A DNA stretch of 64,000 nucleotides from assembly GCF_019075875.1 (NCBI RefSeq), contig NZ_JAHOOZ010000001.1, positions 3,162,001 to 3,226,000 on the forward strand. Direction: 5' to 3'. The notes under the pieces are model-generated. The model was given only the letters and a program-made list of their open reading frames with translations. It was not told where the DNA came from and did no database searches. The position numbers and the translations under genes were made by a program. The first letter of the stretch is position 1. The number at the start of each line of letters is the position of its first letter. Source of the stretch: Novosphingobium sp. G106. Its GTDB lineage: Bacteria > Pseudomonadota > Alphaproteobacteria > Sphingomonadales > Sphingomonadaceae. Of this stretch, positions 17,627-27,352 are shown piece after piece.

Positions 17627-18614
17627 TCATCCTTCGGGTGATGTGATCGAAGCCTGCCATCTGGCCTTCGCGGCGATGACACCGTCCATCTCAGCGATCC
17701 CGCTTAAGGGAACGTCGTATTCCGCCAAATCGTCAATCGTCGCGAGATGTCCCGCGATGTCCTCGGGGGATGGCGGTGTCGAACCTGGATGGTACCACCC
17801 CCCTGCTAGCCCCAACGAACAGGCGGCTGTATCGCCCTCCAAGTGCTGAATACATATGCTGCGAAAACGTGCAGGCAGAACTCGCGAGATAGGCGACGAG
17901 AGCCGCAACGAATGAAGGGTCGTTGCCCTCGGCAAACTGGCGTGAACGCTCCGTTGCTGCGGCGATAAACTCGCCATCGGACCGGACGTCTCCGGGCTGA
18001 CCGCCTAGGCGCCCTCCGGAAGCGTTGGGAAACAAACAGTTCACCACAATTCCGGGAGGGGCCTCCTGGGCGATCACGTTCATCAGTCCGATCATTGCCG
18101 TCTTGGCGGCACCGTAATTGGCGCGCAGCGGATTTCCGAACATACCGGATTGCGAGCTGACCAGGACGATGCGGCCATAGCCCTGGCGCACCATCTGTCG
18201 ATACGCGGGCTGCGCCAAATAGAACGCGCCCTTCAGGTGAACGGCGAGCACCGCCTCGATGTCTTCGGCGGTCAGTTCGCCAAAACGGCCGTTTCGCTGG
18301 TTCCCTGCGTTATTGATGAGTGCATCGACGCGGCCGAACGCGTTCATCGCGGCGCCAACGATCGCTTCACCGCCGGCCTCGGTCCCTACAGTATCATAAT
18401 TCGGAATTGCCCGTCCGCCGGCGGCCCGGATTTCCTTCACGACATCATCGGCGAGGCTGGGCGAGGCGCCCTCGCCCGTCGTGCTCCCGCCCAGATCATT
18501 CACCACGACTTCGGCACCCCGGGAGGCAAGCAGTTTGCAATAGGCACGGCCAAGACCGCCACCCGCGCCGGTAACGATCACAACTTGTCCCGAGTAATCG
18601 ATCGATTTGGCCAT
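17627..18614 (-). pseudogene. HSD17B4/MFE-2-like SDR, (3R)-hydroxyacyl-CoA dehydrogenase type, frameshifted
   Basis: The N-terminus MAKSIDYSGQVVIVTGAGGG is followed by VVNDLGGSTTGEGAS and ADDVVKEIRAAGGRAIPNYD, the signature of the SDR half of multifunctional enzyme type 2. The YxxxK pair is in NYGAAKTAMIG. Reading breaks near a C6/G6 run at 17798-17803. The expected tail (WYHPGSTPPSPEDIAGHLAT, ending WQASITSPEG) lies in another frame, and removing one G restores it. An intact protein would oxidise a 3-hydroxyacyl-CoA in side-chain beta-oxidation, matching the acyl-CoA ligase at 1847. It is divergent from the TetR gene at 18829. Confidence 0.8.
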
Positions 18615-18828
18615 GGCCTTTACCTTTCTAGAGGGGGGCAGCCGTTTTATCCGATGACCGGCATGCCTCTGCAGGACAGCCGGACCCGATGCGGAAGCGA
18701 ACTCTCAATCTATTCTAACGAGCCGACAATCAAATCCCCATTCAAATTCTTTACAAGGTTGCGAAGCGGCACCATCACCGTATGGGTCAGTCAGAATTCG
18801 TCCGCTCCGGCTTTTCACAGGGTTGTCC

Positions 18829-19467
18829 ATGCCTGCATCTGCCAACGTCAAAAAATCCAAGAAGCCCTTGAGCGACGCCACGAAATCCGAACTCACGCGT
18901 CAACGCATACTTGATTCCGCAGCGCGGGTTTTCGCCCAGCGCGGCTATGCGCATACACGTCTCATCGACGTGGCTCGCGAAGCCCAGTCCCATGCTGGAG
19001 GTATCTATTACTATTTTGCCTCCCGCGAAGCGCTCGTCGAGGAATTGCTGAGCATTTCGACCCAAAGGTCGGTTTCTCTGGTCCGCGAAGCACTCCAGGC
19101 TCTCAGAAGCGATGCCACAACTTTTGAGAAGCTGCGCACTGCGATCACGGCGCAACTCACCAGCCTCCTCGCTGGAGACAGCTACAATATAGCCTTCAAC
19201 AAGATCTATCCTCAGGTTCCCGAGACCATTCTCGATCGCCATCGAACGATCTTGCGTGAGTATTTCGAAATCTGGCGCGACATCATCCGGCAAGGACAGG
19301 CGCAAGGGGAAATTCGCGCCGATGTCGATGCGGCCGTGATGCGGCTTACGATCGTCGGATCGATTCAATGGGCGGTGGAGTGGGCGCGGCCGCAGAACTC
19401 CTCCGCCGAAATTCTCGGCGAGCAGATGGCCAACGTGTTTTTCTCAGGCATCAAGGCGGAGAAATAG
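18829..19467 (+). CDS. TetR/AcrR-family transcriptional regulator
   Basis: The protein (212 residues from ATG 18829; a TTG two codons earlier is possible) has a textbook TetR N-terminus: TRQRILDSAARVFAQRGYAH, then LIDVAREAQSHAGGIYYYFA. The ligand domain ends IQWAVEWARPQNSSAEILGE. It stands between and is divergent from the MFE-2-like SDR (17627-18614), and convergent with the SDR at 19540. Repression of the divergent SDR is the simplest guess. Regulators of this type often respond to acyl-CoAs. Confidence 0.92.
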   Translation: MPASANVKKSKKPLSDATKSELTRQRILDSAARVFAQRGYAHTRLIDVAREAQSHAGGIYYYFASREALVEELLSISTQRSVSLVREALQALRSDATTFEKLRTAITAQLTSLLAGDSYNIAFNKIYPQVPETILDRHRTILREYFEIWRDIIRQGQAQGEIRADVDAAVMRLTIVGSIQWAVEWARPQNSSAEILGEQMANVFFSGIKAEK

Positions 19468-19539
19468 CAAGATGTCGTTGGGATCGCCACCAGCCTGCAA
19501 CGGGATCGACCAGCGTGGTGCCCCGAGCCCCATGCCATT

Positions 19540-20430
19540 CTAGGCTTCACCGAACATGCGATATGCTGAGCCCGCGAGAGGGGTAGGCACGAAACCATCT
19601 CCATGCGCCCAATCCAGAAAGCCCAGCGACGCGCTTGTGCCGCCGTCGACATGGACGGTGGTTCCGGTAATGGAGCGCGAAAGTCCGGATGTCAGGAATA
19701 GCACTGCATCGGCGAGATCATCGGTGGTGGGAGCCCGCTTGGTCGGAATGTACATCTCGAGCCCTTGGGTCATGACGCCGTCGGGGAGGTCCATCATCTT
19801 GGCAATCGTGTCCGGATCGAGTGCTTCGACATTGCCGCGCGAGGCGGTGGTGTCGGGAGCGATGCAGTTAACGCGTATGTTCTCGGCACCGAGCTCGACC
19901 GCCATGGCCCGGGAAAAGTTTGTGGTCGCAGCTTTCGCCCCGGCGTAGACCGAAAAAGTCGCAGCGCCGCGGTGGGCTTCGATTGTTGTGAAATTTACGA
20001 TGCTTGCGCCTTCGCCACTACGGCGCAGAAGTGGCAAGGCCGCGCGCACGGACTGGATAACGTATCCGAAGTTGAGTTGGATGTCTTTCACGTCCTGGGC
20101 CGCGTCGCCGTCTTCGAACCGCCGCCGCCGCGTTCCACCCGCCACGTTGACCACGATATCTAGGCGTTCCGCCTGTTCGCCGACCATTGCGAAAAACCGT
20201 TCGACGGCGCCTTGCTCGGTGACGTCGCACAGCGCGGCCTCGGCCCTCACGCCGAGCGCTTCCGCGGCTCCCCGCGTAGCCTCGAGCGAGTCTTCATCAG
20301 CATCGCCGATGAAGACAGCGACTCCCTCGCCAGCCAACGCCAGTGTGATGGCGGTCCCGATCCCGTAGCCGCCGCCGAGCACCGCCGCGACCTTGCCCGA
20401 AAGAGCGGCACGGTCCACCAGCCTGCTCAT
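19540..20430 (-). CDS. SDR-family oxidoreductase
   Basis: The start MSRLVDRAALSGKVAAVLGG at 20430 (296 residues) follows a GGTGGAGAG ribosome site and overlaps the stop of the upstream gene by 4 bp (ATGA). Motifs are LGGGYGIGTAIT for NAD(P), VNVAGG, the Ser/Thr region FTTIEAH, and VYAGAKAATTN for YxxxK. The tail beyond GTTVHVDGGTSASLGFLDWA is slightly long for the family. Tight coupling with the Gfo/Idh/MocA gene suggests successive redox steps on the same compound. Confidence 0.9.
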   Translation of the reverse strand: MSRLVDRAALSGKVAAVLGGGYGIGTAITLALAGEGVAVFIGDADEDSLEATRGAAEALGVRAEAALCDVTEQGAVERFFAMVGEQAERLDIVVNVAGGTRRRRFEDGDAAQDVKDIQLNFGYVIQSVRAALPLLRRSGEGASIVNFTTIEAHRGAATFSVYAGAKAATTNFSRAMAVELGAENIRVNCIAPDTTASRGNVEALDPDTIAKMMDLPDGVMTQGLEMYIPTKRAPTTDDLADAVLFLTSGLSRSITGTTVHVDGGTSASLGFLDWAHGDGFVPTPLAGSAYRMFGEA

Positions 20431-21572
20431 CGACGTCTCTCCACCTTTTCCCATTTTCTGGTCGTTTCCGAGAGCACCGCGGCTTCGACTGCCGCATGCG
20501 CATGCGCGGCATCGCTGAAGGAAGGCGAACCATCGCCGGAGCCGGTGCGAATAACCCGCACCATGTCGGCGAAGAGATTGCCGATCGGTGCCATGAACGG
20601 TGGTGAATTGATCTTCGAAAGGTTCGTGCCCGGCACTTCGTAGAAACGCTCGGGAATATCGACCTCTACCCCCGACGGTTCGACGGTTGGCTGACCATAG
20701 TGCAAGGTGGTTGTCGTATCGCAGAACCCGGGATCGCGGGCGACGAGCCGGCCCGCGGACCCGCAAACGTCCAGATAGAACCCGGGGGCATCGGCCATCG
20801 CCCAGCTGACGTTGATGTTTGCCAGACCGCCTGAACGGAAGCGCAGCATGGCCAGCCCGAAATCGGGCGTTTGCGGTCGCAGGACCGAGCCATCCTCGAA
20901 GTTGAGTTCCTTCACGAAGATGTCCGAAGCTCCGATGATTTCCTCGACCTCACCAAACAGATACAGCAGGCAGAGAATGGTGTGGCTGCCGAAGTTGCGC
21001 CATGCGGATGCACCGCTCGCCTTCTCCGCCAGCCAGGGGTAAGGCGTGCCGCCCCCGCCCATATGGCAAAGGGTATAGGTAAACCCATCGTGGACGTAGA
21101 GCGGCAGCTGCAGATGGATAGTGGCCGTGAAGAACTTCCCGATCGCGCCCTCGTCGATCATTTCCTTCATCTTCCGAATTGCGGGCGTCCAACGCCATTG
21201 GGCATCCACGACGCCAACCAGGTTCTTGCTGAGCGCAAGATCCCGCATCGCCTCGGCCCGCTCGGTCGAAGTCGCAAACGGCAGGCAGTTGTAGACATGC
21301 TTGCCTGCGCTCAATGCAGCCATCACCATGTCGTACCGCTGTGACGGCTTGGTCCCGACATCGATGATATCGAGGTCAGGATCCGCGACCATATCCTCGA
21401 CGTTCCAGTAGGCGCGTTCGATGCCTGCTCGTTCGGCTGCTGCGCGAGCGGTCGCCTCGCGCGAAGTGCAAACCGCGGCGACTTCCACTCCGGGCAGCAT
21501 TCGCCAAGCCGGAGCATGGAAATTGAGCGTCCAATTGGCGCCGATGACGCCGACCTTGAGTGTGCGTGACAT
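20427..21572 (-). CDS. Gfo/Idh/MocA-family oxidoreductase with an altered EKP motif
   Basis: The start MSRTLKVGVIGANWTLNFHA gives 381 residues. The N-terminal Rossmann domain is clear (GVIGANW, then VCTSREATARAAAERAG) and the C-terminal alpha/beta domain is of family length. The motif GKHVYCEKP, which supplies the catalytic Lys in most members, reads GKHVYNCLPFA. Activity as a standard dehydrogenase is therefore uncertain. The gene is translationally coupled (4-bp overlap) to the SDR downstream. A 591-bp gene-free region lies upstream. Confidence 0.88.
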   Translation of the reverse strand: MSRTLKVGVIGANWTLNFHAPAWRMLPGVEVAAVCTSREATARAAAERAGIERAYWNVEDMVADPDLDIIDVGTKPSQRYDMVMAALSAGKHVYNCLPFATSTERAEAMRDLALSKNLVGVVDAQWRWTPAIRKMKEMIDEGAIGKFFTATIHLQLPLYVHDGFTYTLCHMGGGGTPYPWLAEKASGASAWRNFGSHTILCLLYLFGEVEEIIGASDIFVKELNFEDGSVLRPQTPDFGLAMLRFRSGGLANINVSWAMADAPGFYLDVCGSAGRLVARDPGFCDTTTTLHYGQPTVEPSGVEVDIPERFYEVPGTNLSKINSPPFMAPIGNLFADMVRVIRTGSGDGSPSFSDAAHAHAAVEAAVLSETTRKWEKVERRR

Positions 21573-22163
21573 GATCTTCCTCAAATTGTTCGAGGTGGGC
21601 TGGGAGCAAAATCGTATTGGCTGCCGACAAACACATCGGCTGGACCAAGGAACCTGGCAACGTCATCCTGGACGGGCTTCACATCACCCGGTCACGCTAA
21701 AGGCCGGGCTCGACTGCGTCCCTGGAGGGGAAGTGGAGATCGACCAGACGGCAGCCGCGCCGGACGTGACGGTCGCTCGTTCACAGACCGCAGCCATACC
21801 TTTCTCCCTCTGGCTCGCCTGGGTCGGCTCTCCGATCACTTCATATTCCTTCATCCCGTGATGTCCACATTTTTACGGGGAATTCAAATCCAGTTTCTTG
21901 CTTTGTCGCGCTGACGGCTCTCCTTCCGCAGATATCAGCCATCCGTAGCCATTCAGATCGATATTGCTTCGGAACTGAGGTCTTACGCCCCGAATCGTTG
22001 CCCTTTCTCCGTTTGCGATCATGCCCCACCGAACGAGCAAGTGTGCCATTTTTTGGCTTGGCCACTTTTTTTAATTTAAATTCAGAAATGGTATTGAAGG
22101 CGGAGCGACCTTGGTCTAGCCGTAGGTGAAGTAATCAATAAACGAATCGGGAGGGGAAGCGTC
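21573..22163. other. Intergenic region with divergent promoters
   Basis: No protein-coding frame with family features was found. The part from about 21,990 to 22,140 is AT-rich compared with its surroundings and probably holds the promoter of the TonB receptor at 22164. The left part should hold the promoter of the Gfo/Idh/MocA operon. A 56-codon minus-strand frame at 21684-21854 is not recognisable. Confidence 0.4.
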
Positions 22164-24602
22164 GTGAGCAAGTCCAAAATCCGTCTTGGCAGTACAGTGG
22201 CAGCTGTTGCGGTAATGGCCAGTACAGCCTTTGTAGGGCAGGCCCTTGCACAGGCTGTGCCTTCGCAAGGCGCAAGCGCGGAAGCCAATCAGACTGCACC
22301 GCAGGAATCGTCGGGTATTGCTGACATAGTGGTGACTGCGACTCGACAGTCGCAATCGATGCAGAAAGTTCCCATCGCCATCACCGCGATTCAGGGGGAT
22401 GACCTTGCGCGCTCTAACATCGTGAACCTTTCGGACGTCTCCCGGCTTTCCCCGGGCGTCCAGATCTATCCGCAGTTCAAGCCTGGCGACGCAGTTTTCC
22501 AGGTTCGTGGCCAGATTCAGTCCGACACCGCTCCCACGATCGATCCGTCGGTCGGCGTCTATTTTGATGACGTTTATGTCGCCCGCTCCGCTGGGTCGCT
22601 CGTCAATCTCGTCGACGTCGAGCGGGTCGAAGTGCTTAAGGGTCCGCAAGGCACCCTGTTCGGCAAGAACACCACCGGCGGCGCTGTCCGAATCATCTCG
22701 AACAAGCCAACCCACGATTTCGGCGGCTATGCTAAGGGATCATACGAGCAGTACGATCGCTACACGCTGGAGGGCGTTCTCAACGTACCGCTGGGCGAAA
22801 CCCTGGCCGCGCGTTTTGCAGGCCAGTACACGCGTAAGACCGGCGGATATGCCACGAATTCCGTCACCGGCAAGCCGATCGATACGGACAAGACCTATTC
22901 GATGCGCGGCGCGCTGAAGTGGGATCCTACCGATCGGGTGTCCGTGCTGCTACAGGGCGATTACACCAAAATCGACGCCGGCGGCCTGCCCAACTTCATG
23001 CGGTATTTTGTTCCTCAGGCAGGGCTGTTTACCGCACTTGAAGTCGGCCTGGAATCTGGCCTCGGTTTCAACCCTGTCGGTGGTGCCGCCGTCCTTGCCC
23101 GGACAGTGTCGCCGCACGGTTCGCGAGTGGTCGGATCGGACCTTCGTGACGTCGATGCCTCGACTTACACGTTCAATCCTGCGACAGGCAAATTTGCCTA
23201 CGTAGGCGGTACTACGATGCCGACAAGCCACGTGACGACCTGGGGCGTCATGGGAAACATCGACGTTGACCTCGATTTCGCCACCCTGAAATCGATTACT
23301 GCCTATCGCCGGGTCAAGGCAAATTATCTCTACGATGTCGATGGCACCCAGTTCACCATCCTGGACGGCCGTCAGTTGAGTCGCAACGAGCAGTTCTCCC
23401 AGGAGCTTATCCTGAACGGCAAGGCCTTGGGAGACCGGCTCGACTGGACCGTAGGCGGGATTTACTTCAGGGAAACGCCTTTTTCACAGGACCAGACGAT
23501 TCCTCTTGCCGCACTTAGTTACCCCGGGCGCGGAACTGATGTCCGCGCAGATGCAGTAAACCTTTCCTATGGCGCATTCGCCCAAGGCACGTACAAGTTC
23601 ACCGACCAACTTTCGTTCACCGCCGGTGTCCGATACTCGGTAGACAAGCGCGACTTCACTGCCAGTTCTTTTGACCGTTTTGCCAACGGCACGCCCAGCA
23701 CCTGCACCTATACTGCCGCCAACGGTCTTACCAACCCGAATCTTGGATTCGTCGGCCCCTGCAGCATTGTCCAGAAGGGCAAGTCTGTTGGCGAATGGAG
23801 CTACACCGGAGCGATTAATTACGAGTTCCAGCCCAACAAGTCGATTTACGTCCGGACCTCGCGCGGCTTTCGTGCCGGCGGTTACAATCCGCGTATTAAC
23901 GCGCCCGAGGTGGTCGGGGCCTTCAAACCGGAAATCGTGACTGACTACGAACTGGGTGTGAAGGCCGACTGGCTTGACCGGACTCTGCGGACCAATCTGG
24001 CGGTGTTCTACTCGAAGGCAAGCAACGCCCAGCAGACGGTCAATGGCGTTTCGCCGACGAACGGAGCGGTGACTACCATCACCTCCAACGTCGGCACTCG
24101 CACGGTCAAAGGTTTTGAACTGGAAATGATCGCAAAGCCGGCGGGATGGCTGTCGTTCGATGCCGGCCTGTCCTATCTAGACGCCAAGAGCAAAAATCCC
24201 ACAGTGCCCGATCTCACGTATGTACAGAATGTATCGCCGTGGACCTGGCGCGTCGGCATGAATCTTGACACGCCGTTTTCCGAAAGCCTCAGCGGACAAC
24301 TGCGGGTCGATCTCAGTTTCACGGACAAGCAGCATGACGGGCAACCGGTTCGCGACGGTACCGGGAACATCATCTATTTGGGTTACTCACGCGATGTGAC
24401 CCTGCTGGGCGCGAGGTATACGCTGACCGAAAAGAATAGTGGCATCTCGCTTTCTGTCTACGGTCGGAACCTGACCAACCAGATTTATGAGTCACGCACG
24501 TTCAATGTCGCCTCGCTTGGCATCGGCCTCGGAAACGTTGCCGAGCCACGAGTGATTGGTGTCGAACTCAAGGTGCCCTTCGGAGCCATGGCGGGCCATT
24601 GA
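22164..24602 (+). CDS. TonB-dependent outer-membrane receptor
   Basis: The 812-residue receptor starts at GTG behind GGGAGGGG. A signal peptide ends near GQALAQA. A TonB-box region DIVVTATRQSQSMQ is followed by the plug (SRLSPGVQIYPQF, VERVEVLKGPQGTLFGKNTT, GGAVRIISN). The 22-strand barrel has the late motifs RTSRGFRAGGYNP and FKPEIVTDYELGVKADW and ends VIGVELKVPFGAMAGH. Sphingomonads use this class for uptake of hydrophobic carbon sources rather than iron. It precedes a CoxG remnant and a molybdenum hydroxylase subunit. A related receptor lies inverted at 32139-34598. Confidence 0.95.
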   Translation: MSKSKIRLGSTVAAVAVMASTAFVGQALAQAVPSQGASAEANQTAPQESSGIADIVVTATRQSQSMQKVPIAITAIQGDDLARSNIVNLSDVSRLSPGVQIYPQFKPGDAVFQVRGQIQSDTAPTIDPSVGVYFDDVYVARSAGSLVNLVDVERVEVLKGPQGTLFGKNTTGGAVRIISNKPTHDFGGYAKGSYEQYDRYTLEGVLNVPLGETLAARFAGQYTRKTGGYATNSVTGKPIDTDKTYSMRGALKWDPTDRVSVLLQGDYTKIDAGGLPNFMRYFVPQAGLFTALEVGLESGLGFNPVGGAAVLARTVSPHGSRVVGSDLRDVDASTYTFNPATGKFAYVGGTTMPTSHVTTWGVMGNIDVDLDFATLKSITAYRRVKANYLYDVDGTQFTILDGRQLSRNEQFSQELILNGKALGDRLDWTVGGIYFRETPFSQDQTIPLAALSYPGRGTDVRADAVNLSYGAFAQGTYKFTDQLSFTAGVRYSVDKRDFTASSFDRFANGTPSTCTYTAANGLTNPNLGFVGPCSIVQKGKSVGEWSYTGAINYEFQPNKSIYVRTSRGFRAGGYNPRINAPEVVGAFKPEIVTDYELGVKADWLDRTLRTNLAVFYSKASNAQQTVNGVSPTNGAVTTITSNVGTRTVKGFELEMIAKPAGWLSFDAGLSYLDAKSKNPTVPDLTYVQNVSPWTWRVGMNLDTPFSESLSGQLRVDLSFTDKQHDGQPVRDGTGNIIYLGYSRDVTLLGARYTLTEKNSGISLSVYGRNLTNQIYESRTFNVASLGIGLGNVAEPRVIGVELKVPFGAMAGH

Positions 24603-24737
24603 TTGGTACCTAGAACGTAAGATCCGTAGCTAGCCTTCGCGTCAGGTTCCGATTGAAAATGCCTGGCGGCCCATCGCGGTTTCGCGTTGCGCCGCCTTGG
24701 GCAGTACTGTCACCTGCATGGACTGAAGGGAAATCAT

Positions 24738-24962
24738 ATGGAGATGTCAGGCCAGCAGTTCATTGCTGCGGCCCGGGACGCCGTGTGGATTGCCCTGAAT
24801 GATCCCGCAGTGCTGCGGCATTGCATACCTGGCTGTCAATTGTTTGAACGAATTGCGGATGACCGGATGAATGCCGTCGCTGGAAGCAGGTTTAGGCCGA
24901 TCGCCGCCCGCTTTAACGGCGAGGGTCGGCGTTCGGAGGTTGCGAGGGGAGATATGGCATGA
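24738..24962 (+). pseudogene. Truncated CoxG-like (SRPBCC) protein
   Basis: The frame begins MEMSGQQFIAAARDAVWIAL and continues NDPAVLRHCIPGCQLFERI, the conserved first half of CoxG, a membrane-associated helper of CO-dehydrogenase-like enzymes. After RPIAARFNGEG the homology stops and a stop codon follows, so only 74 of about 150-200 codons remain. GAAGGG precedes the ATG. The stop overlaps the start of the molybdenum hydroxylase gene by 4 bp, so translation coupling may have kept this stub. A deletion of the 3' half is the likely cause. Confidence 0.7.
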
Positions 24963-27295
24963 ATGCGTCCCCGACCGGCGTCCAGGCTGCGCGTTTCACG
25001 GGTCAACGTATCGCTCGAAAGGAAGATCGGCGCCTACTGACCGGACGGGGTACTTACGTTGCGGACATCACCTTGGCTGGCATGCTAGATGTCGCCTTCG
25101 TTCGCAGCGAGGTTGCCAAAGCGCGGATTCGCGGCATTGATCTCTCAGCCGCCCGGACCATCCCCGGTGTGCACTCGATCTTCACCATAGACGATCTCGA
25201 AAAAGTGCCATGTCGCGTCCACAGCCTGTTCGCGACCCCCGAAACGGTTATGCCAGACACTCCGTTGCTCGCAAAAGGCCGCGTCGCCTTTGTCGGCGAT
25301 CCCATAGTCATGATCATCGCCGAAAATCGCTACATCGCTGAAGATGCGGCATCACTCGTAATGATCGATTACGAGATCGAGGATCCCGTGATCACTATCG
25401 CGGATGCCGCCTCCGGGCCGTTGGTCCATCCCGAACTGGGCTCGAATGTCGGCGAGCATTTTGCTCTGCCTCGCGATCCCGAGATCGAGGCGGTATTCGC
25501 CGCTGCGGCCCATGTCGTCGTGGGTACGGTGCGCCACCAGCGCCAGGCGATATCCCCAATGGAAACACGAGGAGTGGTTGCGTCCCGCCAAGGGGTGGCG
25601 GACATGATCATCCACCTGTCCTGCCAGAGCCCGCAGATGGCGGCACGCTACTTCACCATGGCTTTCAATCTGCCCGAGACGCAGTTCCGAGTAATCTCGA
25701 AAGATGTTGGCGGCGCCTTCGGCCTCAAGGTCCAGCCGGGGCGAGAGGAATGCGCTGTCGTCGCGGCAAGCTATATCCTGTCCCGCCCGGTCCGCTGGAT
25801 TGAGGACCGCCTAGAGAACCTTACCTCGGCGTGCCAAGCGCGTGAGCAGGAAATGACGGTGAAGCTGGCATTCGACAAGGACGCGAGGCTGCTGGCGGCC
25901 GATGTTTCCTTCGACGGAAATGCCGGAGCGTGGCCCACCATGATCGACGCCGGCGTGGCGGCGGGGATGTATTTTTCGGGCCCTTACCGACTCCCCAAAT
26001 ATGCCTTCGAAGGGCGCGGTTGGTATTCGAACACGCCTGGCCTGGGCGCTTATCGCGGGCCGTGGTTAATGGAGACGATTGGCCGCGAGACGGTGATGGA
26101 CAAGGCCGCGCGGCAGATCGGTATCGCCCCTGAAGAATTGCGTCGTCGCAACGTCATCCATCGCCACGAACTTCCGCTGATACTTCCGACCGGGATTTCG
26201 CTGCGAGACGTTACGCCGGCAGAGACGCTGGAGCAGGCGCTGGAAGCGACCGGGCTTGCCGCATTCCGCACGGAACAAGCCGCCGCGCGAGCCGAGGGGC
26301 GCTATCTTGGCCTTGGCATGGCGGTCTACATCGAGCCGACGACAATGCCGCTCGGCGTCATGACATCTGACACCGCGCAAATCCGAATCGAACCGACCGG
26401 CAAGGTCACTGCGGTGATCAGCACCCACAGTCAGGGTCACGGAACCGAGACGACGATGGCTCAGCTCATCGCCGATACGCTAGGCGTGCCGATGAATGAC
26501 GTGACGATTCACGAAGACGATTCGAGCCAGGGTGGGTTCGGCGTCGGCGCAGGCGGCAGCCGTCAGGCTGTGGCCGGCGGGGGTGCGTCACTGCGCGCCG
26601 CGGATATTCTGAAGACCAAGGTCAAGCGGATAGCGGCTCACATGTTGAACGCCAACCCCGATGACATCTACCTCGAGCAGGGAATGGCTCGGGTGCACGG
26701 CGTGCCCGAGACCGAGATGTCGCTCGTCCGAATCGCCAACGTTGCTTATTTCGACCCGGACCGTCTGCCCGCCGACATGGATGTTGGCCTGGAAGTACAA
26801 TATCGCTACCGCCCGCCTGGCCCGGCCATCTTCTCTAACGCGTCTCATGTCTGCATCTGCGAGGTGGATATCGAGACGGGGCAGGTCTCGGTGCTGCGCT
26901 GGATCACCAGCGAGGATTGTGGGAACATCATCAACCCGGCAATCGTCGAGGGACAGATCGCAGGGGGCATCGCTCAGGGTATCGGCGGTGTGCTGCTGGA
27001 GGAAATCTGCTTCGACAGCGCCGGTAACCCGACCACTGTCACCTTCAAGGACTACTTGCTCCCCACACTGTACGACGTGCCGGAAATCGAATTCCACCAT
27101 ATCGTAACCCCTTCCGCAAGCGAAGGCGGTTTTAAGGGTGTCGGCGAAGGTGGTGCGATCATCGCGCCGGCTGCCGTGATCAATGCGGTCGCCGACGCGT
27201 TGTCGCCGTTCGGCATCGAATGCCTCGAATTGCCGCTGTCGCCGCCCCGGCTGGTCAGGCTGATCGACGAAGCCCTCAGAAGACCGGCCGCATAG
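24959..27295 (+). CDS. Xanthine dehydrogenase/CoxL-family molybdopterin-binding large subunit
   Basis: The 778-residue protein is a molybdenum hydroxylase large subunit: GQRIARKEDRRLLTGRGTYV at the start, DVGGAFGLKVQPGREECA, LGAYRGPWLMET (the substrate-loop position read AYxCSFR in true CO dehydrogenases), SQGHGTETTMAQLIADTLG, and the catalytic Glu in GFKGVGEGGAI. It is thus not a CO dehydrogenase but a hydroxylase of a carbonyl or heterocyclic substrate. The 2Fe-2S (CoxS) and FAD (CoxM) subunits normally encoded beside it are not in the window, so it must borrow partners from elsewhere or be non-functional. Confidence 0.93.
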   Translation: MNASPTGVQAARFTGQRIARKEDRRLLTGRGTYVADITLAGMLDVAFVRSEVAKARIRGIDLSAARTIPGVHSIFTIDDLEKVPCRVHSLFATPETVMPDTPLLAKGRVAFVGDPIVMIIAENRYIAEDAASLVMIDYEIEDPVITIADAASGPLVHPELGSNVGEHFALPRDPEIEAVFAAAAHVVVGTVRHQRQAISPMETRGVVASRQGVADMIIHLSCQSPQMAARYFTMAFNLPETQFRVISKDVGGAFGLKVQPGREECAVVAASYILSRPVRWIEDRLENLTSACQAREQEMTVKLAFDKDARLLAADVSFDGNAGAWPTMIDAGVAAGMYFSGPYRLPKYAFEGRGWYSNTPGLGAYRGPWLMETIGRETVMDKAARQIGIAPEELRRRNVIHRHELPLILPTGISLRDVTPAETLEQALEATGLAAFRTEQAAARAEGRYLGLGMAVYIEPTTMPLGVMTSDTAQIRIEPTGKVTAVISTHSQGHGTETTMAQLIADTLGVPMNDVTIHEDDSSQGGFGVGAGGSRQAVAGGGASLRAADILKTKVKRIAAHMLNANPDDIYLEQGMARVHGVPETEMSLVRIANVAYFDPDRLPADMDVGLEVQYRYRPPGPAIFSNASHVCICEVDIETGQVSVLRWITSEDCGNIINPAIVEGQIAGGIAQGIGGVLLEEICFDSAGNPTTVTFKDYLLPTLYDVPEIEFHHIVTPSASEGGFKGVGEGGAIIAPAAVINAVADALSPFGIECLELPLSPPRLVRLIDEALRRPAA

Positions 27296-27352
27296 CACCG
27301 AACGGGCGCCTTACCGGCGGGTTCACCTTAACCGGTGACCGCGCCGAGCATG

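Noticed and set aside
21684..21854. 56-codon minus-strand frame upstream of the first complete TonB receptor
   Set aside because: An ATG is present but the protein (MKEYEVIGEPTQASQREKGM...) matches no family I know and lies in a divergent promoter region.
24959..27295. Carbon-monoxide dehydrogenase
   Set aside because: The large subunit lacks the AYxCSFR active-site loop of true CO dehydrogenases (it reads AYRGPW) and no CoxS or CoxM is present.
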